Shown piece by piece: positions 11,492 through 22,392 of a stretch of DNA of 64,000 nucleotides. The notes beneath the pieces are model-generated. The model ran no database searches, had not been told where the DNA came from, and saw only the letters and a list, made by a program, of their open reading frames with translations. Position numbers and translations under genes: made by a program. The stretch comes from Ypsolopha sequella. Lineage: Eukaryota; Arthropoda; Insecta; Lepidoptera; Ypsolophidae. The stretch lies in contig OW204009.1 of the NCBI GenBank assembly GCA_934047225.1, positions 18,364,898-18,428,897 of the forward strand, given 5' to 3'. Position 1 is the first letter of the stretch. Each line of letters starts with the position of its first letter.

Positions 11492-11653
11492 AGCCGATTC
11501 TGAAGGCTTTAATTTTAGTTTTAGTGCTGTCAACACTAAATTTTCTTCATTGCAAAATAGTCCTTAACTGTAAGGGTTAGAAGTTAAATTACTTTGAAAT
11601 TTTTTAAGTTTTGACAGTACTAAAACTAATATTAAAACCTTCAGAATCGGCTT
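11492..11653. mobile_element. Short foldback MITE
   Basis: AGCCGATTCTGAAGGCTTTA at the left is mirrored by AAACCTTCAGAATCGGCT at the right. Arms extend through TTAGTTTTAGT and TTGACAGTACTAAAACTAA. About 160 bp, non-coding. Confidence 0.75.
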
Positions 11654-11917
11654 TAATGAGTTGATAGTTAATGAAATTCTTGATTTTTATTAAGTGCAGT
11701 GCTGCCACCTCTGCACTTTCGACGCTTGACCTAGCGCTTTTTAAATAAGCTTATTCCCATGAAAAAATCATGAGCAAAAACTAGTTTTACAGTGTAATTG
11801 TTTAATAAACAAAAAACAGGCAAAATGTATCACTTAAAAGATATATATCGAAATTGGGGGAATTACAAAATTTCACTTCTGGCAGCCCTGACTGTCAGAA
11901 TTTTTTTTAATTTGCAG

Positions 11918-12162
11918 TTTTCGCGTCGTGCGTATGCGCGTCTCTTCAAGTATCTTGGTGCTTACTTCGTTGAAAATAATATTAAAGCGTTCAAATCCTG
12001 TGAAATATTATTCCTTGTGTGTAAAAAAACATTTTGCAAAACGTTGTGCAGAACTTTTTTGGATTGCAGTGAAGTGGAACAATTTGCAGATTTACGTGGC
12101 ATTTACCTACAGAAACTCCCTCCCTTCGGCGTAAATTAACATTTATCGCGAATCGAGACAAA
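11918..12162 (+). other. Candidate noncoding 5' UTR exon
   Basis: A good acceptor (TTTTTTTTAATTTGCAG, ending 11917) and a good donor (GACAAA|GTAAGTGA, GT at 12163) bracket 245 bp of more balanced composition. The frames examined carry stops before the donor, so it would be untranslated. The host gene's first coding exon at 22327 starts with UTR behind an acceptor, so an upstream noncoding exon must exist somewhere; this is a candidate. It could equally be chance or transposon sequence. Confidence 0.25.
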
Positions 12163-12651
12163 GTAAGTGACCTACTTATATGCAATATTGTCTTTTATTT
12201 ATATATTTTTACATTATCGCTGTGACGCATGTAAGCGCATCAAAATAGCCATGATTTAATTAAAAACAAAAAGCTGTTTGCGTTCTCTTTTTTTTGTTTT
12301 CAAGTCTGCGTCTGCGTTCCAAATTGTCAGATTCGTTTATTATTTAGTCGTTTATCAATAAAAAAGTTTGTTGTTGTGTCTAAGTAATCTGTAAAATTTC
12401 AAATGAATACTTGCATATCATAAAATGGTAATCAAGTAAAGCTTTAATTTAGAAAAAAAATATATGGCCAGTGTCAAAAAGAGGCAAGAAAATTGTTTAC
12501 ATAGAGTCTGACAAGTGAATTCTGGCACAACATGACACTACAGTGTTACAAGGATCTTTTGGCGAGTGTTAGGTAAAGTTGTGCCACAACTTGCTTGTCA
12601 AACTAGGATCTTAGCTTGCCGACTTCACACCCGTTTTCCCTCAGTGTCAAC

Positions 12652-12859
12652 CAGAGCCGGATTCAGAGGTCTGGAGGCCCTTGGCCAACAAGGGAGTGGA
12701 GGCCTCTATTTATTTTTCAAATAGTTCTAAAAATTGTTTTACTATTTTATTGCGAGTTAAATCAAAATAAAAAAATATATCAAAAGTTGTTCTTTGGTCA
12801 GATTTTTAATGTTTTTTTATGGCTGTAGCCCCAGTTGCCCTCCCCTTAATCCAGCAGTG
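12652..12859. mobile_element. hAT MITE with 8-bp target duplication
   Basis: The element is bounded by CAGAGCCGGATT at the left and AATCCAGCAGTG at the right (imperfect TIR). It is flanked on both sides by GTGTCAAC (12644-12651 and 12860-12867), an exact 8-bp target duplication as made by hAT transposases. Interior non-coding, 208 bp. Confidence 0.85.
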
Positions 12860-12867
12860 GTGTCAAC

Positions 12868-13479
12868 ATATTTGGGAATCTGTGGCCTTATTATTTTATA
12901 TCGTCAACATCTGGTTTTCATTATTTGGCTAGTTAGACGTAGAGTTACTAGCATACTATTTATCCGACTACTGTACTCTCCTCATTTTTGTCTAGTAACT
13001 GCTTACATTTTTTGCTATTCAGTATTGTGAAAGAGGCAATCCAGAAAAATAAACAATGGATGCTGTTTGAGAAGAAGTTTATTTAATTTAAGAAACGCAT
13101 TTATTAAATGAAGTTACAGAAATTAAACAAAATTAGGTACAGGATCAGTATCTATTTTTCACAACAACTTCAGATGCTGCACTTGTTTTTAAAATTGTAA
13201 TAGATTTAGGTATTCCACAAATACAGTCTCTCTACAGTTCAATGATGTGGGTTCAGTTCATGCGTTGCCATTTTTCGTAAACAAGCTAGCGTTTCGTGCG
13301 TTTTCAAGTATGTAGAAAAAAAAGCCTTCACCGTTGAGTGCGGTTATTGTTATTTCTAATCCTGTTTCTTTGACCTTGGAGTGATAAAGAATAGGTAGGC
13401 ACTGGAGTGGAGTGAGTTAAGTTATCTGTGCGTAGATACTTGCAGTTGCAACCGAATCTTGTAGTTCTTTACTATTATT
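12868..13479. other. No gene seen
   Basis: AT-rich sequence without a supported feature. Confidence 0.4.
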
Positions 13480-13872
13480 TTTCAATGCAAGTGCACGTAA
13501 AGCCCCACTTTTTATGCATCAAAACCGAACAGAAAGTTGATTATTTTGCCCTAGGGCTTTATTATTATATTTTTTTTAATTTCTTTGTAATGGTTGGCTA
13601 ACCTGCAGTCTTTCCTGTGTACCATAGATGTTATACTTTTTTTTCCACTGCTTAACGGCTCTGGATACAGTCCTTTTGAGCCAATCATAATTTAAAGTTC
13701 ACAAGATTATATTTGTTTTCATTTTCTCACACTATGCACTGAAAAATGTAGTATGATACACGGGCGTAAAAGCAATAAATTACTCGGTTACGTTTAAAAC
13801 ACTCACTATGCTCGTGTTGTCAATCAACCTCGTAATTTATTCCTTTTCTCCCTTGTAGCATAAACTACTATT
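13480..13872. mobile_element. Repeat family F, copy 1
   Basis: About 390 bp, starting TTCAATGCAAGTGCACGTAA and ending GTAGCATAAACTACTATT. Landmarks are TTTTTATGCATCAAAACCG, TGGTTGGCTAACCTGCAG and AAACACTCACTATGCTCGTG. Close copies lie at 38577-38955 (inverted), 44222-44612 and 50193-50590. The class is unclear; no target duplication was identified. Confidence 0.75.
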
Positions 13873-14034
13873 AAGTGCACATATTAACTGTTTTCATTTC
13901 CCAATAGATTATTCAATAGTATCTCACTCTATGGTTCCTACGGCATTGTTTGTACAAACGCGCACGAAAAGGACCCATTGAAATCAGTAATAATAACTGG
14001 ACGCTTGAACCACACTCAATGGTGAAGATAATTA

Positions 14035-14955
14035 CAAAATAAACTTTTAACAAAAAAATAGCATTTTTTTCTTCCTGAAACGTTATGTTATCTAGAAGTC
14101 GGCGTTCTTATATTGGTTTTTATGTTGCTATATCGTAGGAAATACGCAGACTTCTAGATAACATATTGTTTCAGGAAGAAAGAAGTCAGCAAAAGTGTTG
14201 CTTCGGTACCATCGGTCTTTATAGAATTATTATTAACTTTCTAGTGAATGACTGCTGTTACTATTGAAGTCGGTTGCTAGTTTTTTGTTAAAAGTTTATT
14301 TTATTTCACATTTTTTAGTGTTGCTGGGTTAAATTGTATGGGTAGTTCTTGCAAACGTGGTGTTAATATGAAACGAAGTTCAAGTGAGTATAAGTAGCTA
14401 TGTTTGAGTAGCTTCCTGCTATCAGCACCCTAACACAACATGATTACCGCAATCTCGAGTTATGTGCTGTCATTCGTTGAAGAGTTCTACGGTGATGAAG
14501 CCAAGATCGAAGGTCAGGTGGATACACTGACAATTTTCAAGCAATGCCCTGCAATGAGCACCCTAACACAAACTTGCCGCAATCCAAAGTTATGTTCTGT
14601 CATCCGTTGGAGGAGTTCTATGGTGATGAAGCCAGGATCGAAGGTCAGGTGGGTATTCTGACAATCTCCAAGTAATACCCTTGAATTAGCACCCTAGCGT
14701 AGTGATCGCCGCAATCTCGAGTTATGTGCTCTGATCCGTTGAAGAGTTCTATGGTGAATATGGTGATGAAGCCAGGATCAAAGGTCAGGTGGAAGAATGT
14801 CGATTTTCAAGTAATACCTTGTAATCAGCACCCAGGTACAAAGCGATTACCTCAATTTCTGAGGAGTTCTACTGCCTATCTCTGAAAACCTTCATCAGAT
14901 CATGACCAACCCCAAAATGGGACCTACCTGGAAGTACACTCTTTCGGTTCAATTA
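14035..14955. mobile_element. Partial copy of TTAA foldback element G
   Basis: It contains most of the ACTTCTAGATAACATA foldback core (14035-14297), then the body with repeated TGAAGCCAGGATCGAAGGTC blocks up to GGAAGTACACTCTTTC at about 14953, where it breaks off. This matches one arm of the complete element at 40405-43300. The Met-led frames here are repeat artefacts. Confidence 0.75.
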
Positions 14956-15484
14956 CTTCCTTTACTCTTTATTGTACACAGAAACATGGACACAAACAGT
15001 TACAGTAAAAGGTATTTGGGTGAGCTTATCTCTAATAAGAGATTTCTTACAGCAAACCATTAAGAAAACAATTAAAATTAAAATAAGAGAAATCACATAC
15101 ATGGACAAAAATAAAGTATGCCTAAATATAGAAATGGTATTTTATAAATGTACAAAAACGACTTTTGCTACTTTACCAAGTGGGTTCGCAACGCAATCAT
15201 GTACACTCCTTAAGGGTCCGTATAAGGTCAGATGCACAACTTCAAATGTAACTTGTTTTCCAAAGTTTTTCATTGGTTTCTGTAAATTAGAATTTCAAAA
15301 ATTTTAAATATTTTGTATTCTAATTTACAGAAACCAATGGAATCTGTGCGATGGCAGCATACATAGGTAATAAGGTTTCGTTGAATAACTATTGAGTGAA
15401 TTTTGAATCAAGTGTTCAGTTTCGATTAATTAGAAAATTAGATAAATACCCGCCGTATTTTAAAATACGGATGCGACACCGCTC

Positions 15485-16142
15485 TTAAGGCGCTACGGAA
15501 AAAAATCGACACTTTAAGAACTTGCATATCTACTTCAGTAAATAATGTATTATTTTGATAAAATAGTATATTATTTTTGGATTCTTTTTCTAGGCATCTG
15601 TTAAAACAGAAACGCGATTGGAGAAATTCGGTTCGATAGAAATATTTATTGAAATGAGGTCTTTTTCGACACCAATTCTCCTGGTTTGACAATTTAGAAT
15701 GACATATGGACTGCAATTATATTTTATTAGATGTGTTTTAATGGTATCTAGGACCAGCCCCCCTATTCTGTATCTTTAGTTGCCAACTGCACGAGGTGCC
15801 TATCATCAAAAACATAGCTAAAAACTGAAATTTCAAAATTGCCTTTAGTGGGTATTGAACTATTAACAATCTGTGTCGTCACTTCAAGTGCGAAAATATC
15901 CTTAGGACATCGGAATTCGATAGTATATCTATGTTTTTGATGATAGAAACCCAGTCCAGAAGGCAACTAGAGATACACAATAGGCCCGCTGGTTAAACGA
16001 AATTTTGATGGCAACTCTAGTACATTTTATATTAATAAAAACCGACTTTTTGCTATTTTTCCACGAGTCCGTCTCTTTCGCACTGAGGGTTTTTTGTCAT
16101 ATGGAGTAACAGGGACTCTAAAACTTTTACATATCGCCTTAA
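15485..16142. mobile_element. TTAA-flanked element D, copy 1
   Basis: TTAA at 15485-15488 is followed by GGCGCTACGGAAAAAAA, and the other end reads ACATATCGCC followed by TTAA at 16139-16142. Internal landmarks are AACAGAAACGCGATTGGAG and TTTCGCACTGAGGGTTTTTT. TTAA targets are used by piggyBac and Kolobok elements. A family Q MITE (15757-15990) is inserted in it. Copies: 19575-19770 (partial), 49707-50108, 56692-57105 (diverged). Confidence 0.65.
15757..15990. mobile_element. Foldback MITE family Q, copy 3, nested in D
   Basis: An inverted copy of the 7711-8181 elements. The D copy at 49707-50108 reads TCTAGGACCGGGTTAAACG straight through at the corresponding place, which shows the empty site. 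Confidence 0.8.
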
Positions 16143-16465
16143 GTTTGCTTAGTAAAAAAAATGTACGAAGTAACCTCTAAAGATGCTTTTCGAGTGTTAA
16201 ATTTTACAGCCTTGGGTCAGGGTGTCGATAAGGGGGTTTGTATTAAAAATAAACGAACAAATCGAACAATAACTCCGTCTAAACAATTTAGAACATCCTA
16301 ATAATTTTACCTAGAAGCCGAGTCATTAAATAAAAACGCAGTTTTTCGTGAGTGCGTATTCTTTGGTGGCCGTTACAGCCACGGCTCTTTTAAACTGAAA
16401 GAAAATGTCATAGATTTCAGTTCTGATTGATGTAAAATGAGGTGCTCAATCTGACTTAAGTTATG
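16143..16465. other. No gene seen
   Basis: AT-rich sequence without a supported feature. Confidence 0.35.
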
Positions 16466-16469
16466 CGAT

Positions 16470-16842
16470 TGATACATTACACGACCGCGTTCCATTTCAT
16501 TACACATTTCTCGACCGATCTACCCACGACACCATGACATAAAACATGACATGACGCGCGGCGCGCGCGCGATGATCTGTTCCGATAGGACACTTACTAT
16601 ACTCTTTGCTGTTCCGAGTCTCCAAGAGAACTTTAGTAGCATCGTTCGTTCGTTCAGTCAGTTAGTCGCCTAGGTTTAAGTATGAAGGGAGATCAACTTT
16701 ATGTCACGTCATATTATTACTAAAGCGAGCGTATAGTATAACAACGCGGCGTACAACCAAACATTCCATCTCATCTCTCATCTCAGGTCATGTTTGGTGT
16801 CATGGTGTAATGTAATGTAACTCGGTACGAAATGAAATGCTA
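16470..16842. repeat. Inverted repeat around a CpG-rich core
   Basis: ACACCATGACATAAAACATG at about 16529 is mirrored by CATGTTTGGTGTCATGGTGT at about 16789-16808. The core has GCGCGCGGCGCGCGCGCG and a TTCGTTCGTTCAGTCAGTTA stretch that includes TCAGT initiator-like motifs. It may be a promoter or simply another foldback element. Confidence 0.35.
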
Positions 16843-17082
16843 CATAACATGTTTTTAAGAAGCAATGTTTTGCGTAAGTCTACTTTGTATGCAGCCTTAA
16901 TCAAGAAAACCAGTTTAAAAATACATGTGGGGAAACTTGTTATGGTCTTTCCGCTTGAACAAGTCGTGGGTTTTATCTGCAAAATCTATCAATCTACTTA
17001 GATTTTTTTTTTCGGATGTGTCTCATCTGACCAAGTTTACCAACTAACTGTATTATTTATATATTTCGTAACATTTTGGTAT

Positions 17083-17297
17083 ACAAGGTTAAATTTAATT
17101 AACCGCCCGAATCATACTGGAGACTCGATTGGTGATCAGGAACAAGGACTAGATCGAATACATTCATAGTATGGGCAGTACGGGAGCAAACAATTTTTTT
17201 TTTCAAATTTCATCTGAAGTGTCATTGAACATTGTTTCTGATCACTAACCGAATCTCCGGTATGCATTTGGGCGGTTGATTAAATTTCACCCTAAAT
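17083..17297. repeat. Hairpin from LINE 3' motif C
   Basis: AAATTTAATTAACCGCCCGA...GTGATCAGGAACAA is repeated in inverted order as TGATCACTAACCG...GGGCGGTTGATTAAATTT. The units match the motif in the LINE 3' region at 27000-27122 and 55500-55620. Confidence 0.6.
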
Positions 17298-17488
17298 ATG
17301 ATAATATCCCTTGAAATTGGTATATTACCCAAAACCGGTTGGGAAAGAAATATGTAAAAAAAATACGAGAGCGTCGTGCGTGGTGCCCCCGGTTGGAACG
17401 AAGTTCCTTTCGCTACTGACGCAAACGCTGCACGTCTATACTGCAGTAATATACTTATTATTAATACACTTTTTTCGGAGTAGCTCTC

Positions 17489-17842
17489 TACCAGCCTAGT
17501 TCGTCCACTGCTGGACATCAGCCTTTCCAGGACTTGGCCACTCCCGGCGGTCATCCTGGAAGAATTGCCCATACTCACACACGCTGAGCAGGCGGGTTGG
17601 TGAGTGCGGTGCCGGAACCCTCTCACCAGTGACGCCACTGCCCGTCACCAGTCTGTTACATAATATAAGGCCCGGATATTAGGGATGGGTATACCGCCAT
17701 CCATCGGTCCCAGGCGTGGTGGGCCTCCTGGTTTTTTGCCTATGAGCTGTCCTCTTACTCTCCCCCGAATTACTTCGAGGGGGTCTCCAAGTAAGATGGT
17801 GGTGCCTCCACAGTCGAGCCCGTCATCAGCTCTACCACCTTT
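17489..17842 (-). mobile_element. SINE-like family H, copy 1
   Basis: On the minus strand it starts GGTGGTAGAGCTGATGACGG and ends GTCCAGCAGTGGACGAACTA followed by GGCTGG. Copies are at 25889-26213, 48577-48830 and 62386-62752. The 3' end resembles the RTE LINE tail (GTCCAGCAGTGGA...GGCTGATGGATGGA), which suggests RTE-driven mobilisation. No coding capacity. Confidence 0.65.
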
Positions 17843-18349
17843 AATATATAATAAATAACATAATCAATCGTTACCTATTTTTCAATTAATATTGCTTTTT
17901 GACTTTCAACTCTTACTTAAAAAAAATTGTCCATCGAAAAAAAATTAAAGATTGAATAAATTGTGTTTATTTCTTTGTATAGCCTTTTGAGTTTTTTTAT
18001 TTCCTTATCATCATTCTCAACACACGGCTGAATTTTATTTTGTTTTATTATTAAAATATTTGTGCTTTTTTCTTGTACATTTATTGGATGGATGGATGGA
18101 TTTGTTTCTAGTTCTGTACTTGGCAGACACAATGCCGTGTGTATACTCTTGATATACGAGTAAACGTCGAAAGCATTGTCCTCAAACGGGGAACAATTTT
18201 GTATTCAATGTATCGCCCTTCGGGTGTTTATATCAAGTTCTTTATTGCTGGTATTCCCCGGAAATCCCTGCCTATAAATAAACGTTCGAGAGCCCGACTT
18301 GTACAGCCTTGGAGGTAAATCTTGTCTTCATAGTTCCGATCTCATTTTA
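17843..18349. other. No gene seen
   Basis: AT-rich sequence. A TATAAATAAACG motif at about 18270 followed by GAGAGCCCGACTTGTACAG could be a retroelement promoter, but nothing else supports this. Confidence 0.3.
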
Positions 18350-18352
18350 ATG

Positions 18353-18490
18353 CTTTAAGGGGCTGCACTATGCTAAAATTCGGTCTCGCTCTAACGCGTT
18401 TGTTTTTTAACTCTCTATCCTGCTCTAATCAGATGCCGCGCACGCAAAACTTCAGTTATTTTGAAATCGTGGCTCCATTAGGACATACAG
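18353..18490. mobile_element. Partial TTAA element M
   Basis: TTAAGGGGCTGCACTATGCT starts a 138-bp piece with TCTGATTAGAGCAGGATAGA (as reverse complement). It matches one end of the complete element at 59630-60041. Confidence 0.65.
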
Positions 18491-18610
18491 AAATAAAGTA
18501 GTAAGGCTTTTTTGTCGATAATTATGAGATCTTTTATTGTGTGAAAGATTCATTTCAAACGCATATTCCGTGTCCGAGCGAATAGAATGTACAGAATGAA
18601 ATTAGGTACC

Positions 18611-18863
18611 TACAAGGTGAATTTGTAAACATCGTCCAAATTCATACTTGAGCCTTGGTAAGTGATCAGCATCATGAACCAATAACAATTTTTGTAAAAT
18701 TCATATAATGAAATTTCGACTCCCCATAGTGATTCACTGAATTACTATGGGGAGTCGAAATTTCAATTTACGAATTTGACACAAATTGTTATTGGTTCAC
18801 GATGCTGATCACTTACCAAGCCTCCAGTATGAATTTGGACGATGATCAAAAAGTCACCTTGTA
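18611..18863. mobile_element. Foldback MITE family B, copy 2
   Basis: Starts TACAAGGTGAATTTG and ends AGTCACCTTGTA; the arms are the same as in the copy at 5496-5761. The left TA flank has been lost. Confidence 0.85.
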
Positions 18864-19574
18864 TATTTATTTGAGTAAAGATATAAAATTTCGATAATCT
18901 ATAAAGGATTAATCCGTCAGAAAAACATGATTAAGTACATATATTTCCCAGAATTTTCTAGTAGCCAGTTTGGCCTACAAATTGAGCTAAATATACGCAA
19001 TTCTACCAAATCCACGCTTATTCAAGCCTTAAGGCGCTATATCCTCGAAGGTGCTGCCGCGTTAGAAAAAAAAAACATAGCCATAGAAACAGCCGAAATA
19101 AAAAAAAATCTTACTTGGGCATGTATGGTGTCATCAGATATCGTTTGAATGTTCATGTTCACTTTGTGACACAATAAACAACACTTGTACTGGTTTGTAG
19201 AGAAATATCGACGCTGCTAGCCGTTCTGGTATAACTCCAGGGAACCGATGACGCCATAAGGCGGCGTCGTATTCAAATTAGTATATAATATTATTACGAT
19301 GTAGGAGGCTGTCCAGCGTCTCTGTCCTTCAACGTGTTAAAAAGCGTCTCAAGGTTATATTGATTGATAATAAAAACTCACTACGTAATAATAAGGATTA
19401 TTCTAAACGTTGCTGAAATATACGAAAACTGTCGTGGGATGAACACCCGGTCAGAACGAAGTTCCTTTCGCTACTGACGCGCACGCCGCACATAGACATT
19501 CAGGTGTAAACACACATACTATAGCAAACAGTTTTTCGGCCTAACTCTCATTCGCCAAGCATCTGGAGTGTATT
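18864..19574. other. No gene seen
   Basis: Includes a short GC-richer patch at about 19430-19500 (CCGGTCAGAACGAAGTTCCT) that also occurs at about 17385-17430 as GGTTGGAACGAAGTTCCT, so it is repeat-derived. Confidence 0.35.
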
Positions 19575-19770
19575 AAGGCGCTACGGAAAAAAAATCGACA
19601 CTTTTAGAACTTACTTCAGTAAAGAAGGTATTATTTTGATGAAATAGTATGGTATTTTTGGAATCTTTTCCTAGGGATCTGTTAAACAGAAACGCGATTG
19701 GAGAAATTTGGCTCGACAAAAATATTTTTTGAAATGAGGTTCCATTTCTCCTGGTTTGACTGCAATTATA
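19575..19770. mobile_element. TTAA-type element D, partial copy 2
   Basis: Begins AAGGCGCTACGGAAAAAAAA and retains AACAGAAACGCGATTGGAG and CATTTCTCCTGGTTTGAC. The 3' half is missing. Confidence 0.7.
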
Positions 19771-19997
19771 TTTTAAGTTGATAGCGGTTGATCAAAGTTG
19801 ATAATATTGCCAAGTTTTCATTTGCACCAAAAGCTTGGTAATATCTAGGGTTTTACCAATACATATGACCGCGACCTATTTAATAACTAATCCGGTTTTG
19901 ATGTGATAAAGTTGATAAAGCACCAAAAGCTTGGGAATCCCTTGGGTTTCCCGATAGTCGTTGGTTTTATCGGCATATGATAGAAACATTAATCAAA

Positions 19998-20046
19998 AAA
20001 ACCGGCCAAGTGCGAGTCAGACTCGCGTACCTAGGGTTCCGTGTTG
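19998..20046. repeat. GGGTTCCG repeat, partial
   Basis: CCGGCCAAGTGCGAGTCAGA and CTAGGGTTCCGTG match the start of the longer copy at 20227. Confidence 0.7.
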
Positions 20047-20226
20047 TGGATGATAAATTTAATTTTGTAATTTTTTTTCAGAAATCAAAATTTTTGAAAT
20101 TCTAGTTACAGAAATCAATGGAAACTTTGCGATGGCAACATACACAATACTTAGGTAATAAGGTTTTGTTGCGTAATTATTGAGTACATTTTGAATTTAA
20201 ACATTCTGTTTCGATTAAATAAAAAT

Positions 20227-20574
20227 AAAAAACGGTCAAGTGCGAGTCGGACTCGCGCACGTAGGGTTCCGTATTATCTATAATAATACAGATCGCGCCA
20301 AACTTCTAGTCCACTCGGAAGTTGCTCTTCCCAAGAACGGCCCATACATTTTGTTCCTGCTGATGCGAATCGCCCCGTGTTTAGAGGGGACTAAAAGTTT
20401 GGCGCGATCTGTACTCGTTAACTTGTAAAGCCTATTTAGCTGTGATAGTTTTCACATGTCATATTGTCATATTTTTTTAGTCACTAAGCTAAGCCGCGGA
20501 TAGACAGACAGACAGACAGACGGACATGGCGAAACTATAAGGGTTCCTTGTTGTTGACTACGGAACCCTAAAAA
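20227..20574. repeat. GGGTTCCG interspersed repeat
   Basis: CAAGTGCGAGTCGGACTCGC with AGGGTTCCGTATT opens the unit and GACTACGGAACCCTAAAAA closes it; a (CAGA)n run precedes the end. This arrangement is a hallmark interspersed repeat of Lepidoptera. The internal segment ACAGATCGCGCCAAACTTCT recurs inverted at about 33505-33625. Confidence 0.7.
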
Positions 20575-20876
20575 AGGTGGGTTTTTCACAATCAGCATGC
20601 GAAACCGCTCTTAACATCAAAATATCACGAGTAATGAACCACACTACCTAATTCCGAGCTCTGAATTGACGTACGGGACCCTAAAAACACAAACATTCAG
20701 TATCATATCAAGGTCGAGTCAGTTACGTGGGCGTTAACAAGTTCTTGTGAACTCGTTATTTTTATCACAAACAGTTTCGCACATCTCATGATGTTTGAAT
20801 GTGTGCCAAATTGTTGGCTTCACTGATATAAATAATACATACATACACACATGACATTCATTTCTTTATAAATTAC

Positions 20877-20990
20877 TAGCGACCCGCCCCGGCTTCGCAC
20901 GGGCATGTATTATACATATAAACCTTCCTCTTGAATCACTCTATCTATTAAAAAATACCGCATCAAAATCCGTTGCGTAGTTTTAACTGT
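20877..20990 (-). mobile_element. Helitron-like 3' end
   Basis: On the minus strand it ends CGAAGCCGGGGCGGGTCGC followed by TAGT, a GC hairpin plus CTAG|T. Upstream (minus sense) lie AAAACTACGCAACGGATTTT and GAAGGTTTATATGTATAATA. The same sequence lies on the + strand at 58330-58490. Confidence 0.6.
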
Positions 20991-20991
20991 C

Positions 20992-21133
20992 GTGTCTTAC
21001 TTGATGCGGTCTCCACTGTACAATATAAGATAGGTACAAAGTCCAATGTGTCTTACTTGATGCGGTCTCCACTGTACAATATAAGATAGGTACAAAGTCC
21101 AATGTGTCTTACTTGATGCGGTCTCCACTGTAC
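20992..21133. repeat. 56-bp tandem repeat, ~2.5 units
   Basis: Units starting GTGTCTTACTTGATGCGGTC at 20992, 21048 and 21104 are identical over the compared length. Confidence 0.9.
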
Positions 21134-21334
21134 CTATTTTGAATGTAATTTGATTATTTTTATGATTGATGATTTTTTTCATATGTTTGTGTAATAATGC
21201 TTTATGTTATTCTGAAGTTAATCTGTTTTTTTTTTATATTTTTTGATATTAATCCCCTGTGTTGTCCATTATTCTAAACTCATAATTGTATTATTGTAAT
21301 TGGTTTTTTATTATGTGTATTAGTATTACTACCT

Positions 21335-21497
21335 GCGGGTCTACCGCGTAATTCTCATTTTCATCAACATCAAATTGAGATTGAAATTTGTCGTGCGTGC
21401 GACGACGCCCGCCTAACATGCCATCTCTTTTGCACGCGTTGAATTTCGCATGCATTTGCTTGAAGTTGATACAAATGAGAACTACGCGGTAGAGCCC
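21335..21497. mobile_element. Foldback MITE family N, copy 1
   Basis: GGGTCTACCGCGTAATTCTC is mirrored by GAGAACTACGCGGTAGAGCC. The inner CATCAACATCAA and TTGAAGTTGATA also pair. Nearly identical copy at 30488-30650. Confidence 0.8.
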
Positions 21498-21570
21498 CTG
21501 CTACGAGAATGATAATGTGTAGTTGTAATGGGTCAATCTGAAAATCAGTATAATTTCCTAATTTATGATT

Positions 21571-21795
21571 CCTCTAAGCCTTAGCCTAGGCTACGGACCC
21601 CTAAGAAATCAAGCAAAATTATCAAGGGGGTCCTTAATAATGAAAACTCGGATTATTTATTTTAGTACTACAAACACATTTAAAAAATACTTTTTAACAA
21701 AAAAAAAAGAGTACAGAGATGAGCCTGCAGACCCCATATATATAGACGCGGACCCTTGGGGGTCCGCGGACCACAGGTTGAGAAACACTGCTCTA
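21571..21795. mobile_element. Decayed hAT-like MITE
   Basis: The right end CACAGGTTGAGAAACACTG, with GGACCCTTGGGGGTCCGCGG, is typical of hAT MITEs. CTCTAAGG follows it and CTCTAAGC precedes the putative left end (7 of 8 bases). The left terminus is degraded. Confidence 0.45.
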
Positions 21796-22094
21796 AGGAG
21801 TTAACATTTATTAATTAGAGACTGTAAAAGGAAAAAGACTATATGAGACAGGTAGACAAAGATATATAATATGTTTTTATTTTTTTCATTAACATGAATT
21901 CTTGCTGTATTGTATTGTCTTATGACTTAATATCTACGCCATGTCCGTCTGTCTGTCTGTCTGTCCGCGGCTTAGCTTAGAGAGACTATTAGTACTAGAA
22001 AGCTGTAATTTGGCATGGGTATACATATTTATCACGCCGATAACGTGGTACAGTAAAATTTTGAAAAAGATAAACGGAAAGTAAATACTTAAAA

Positions 22095-22178
22095 ATCCGT
22101 CCCTCTCGCACTGATGGTTTTTTCGCATATGGAGCAACAGGGACGCTAAAACTTTTACATATCGCCTTAAGTTGTGGG
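22095..22178. repeat. Element D end fragment
   Basis: CCGTCCCTCTCGCACTGATG and ACTTTTACATATCGCCTTAA match the right end of element D. Confidence 0.6.
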
Positions 22179-22326
22179 TCCAGTTAATCATCAGTGAAAC
22201 GTGGGTGTACGCGTCTGGACTGCTACTTATATTTCACAGTCTACAATAGAAAACACCTCTGACACCACCTCAAGGTTTCATGTCGTGACGATATTTTTTT
22301 TTAACCAAATCTTTCTTTTGTTACAG

Positions 22327-22392
22327 ATTACCACAATGTACTACGACTGTTTCTGAACAACCAGTTGTCATTCATCAAGGCAGTGGATCATA
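22327..22392 (+). other. 5' UTR part of first coding exon
   Basis: TTCTTTTGTTACAG ends at 22326, a good acceptor, so a noncoding exon must lie upstream. The UTR contains a seven-codon upstream frame (ATG at 22336, stop TGA at 22354-22356) in the same frame as the main start, which also rules out an in-frame extension. This small upstream frame could dampen translation. Confidence 0.6.

Noticed and set aside
11798..12139. 113-residue frame
   Set aside because: It crosses a good splice acceptor and ends before a good donor; biased composition and no family resemblance. A noncoding exon is the better candidate.
17222..17638. 138-residue minus-strand frame, and similar ones at 25776, 48586 and 62543
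   Set aside because: These run through SINE-like family H copies; the similar peptides reflect the repeat, not a gene family.
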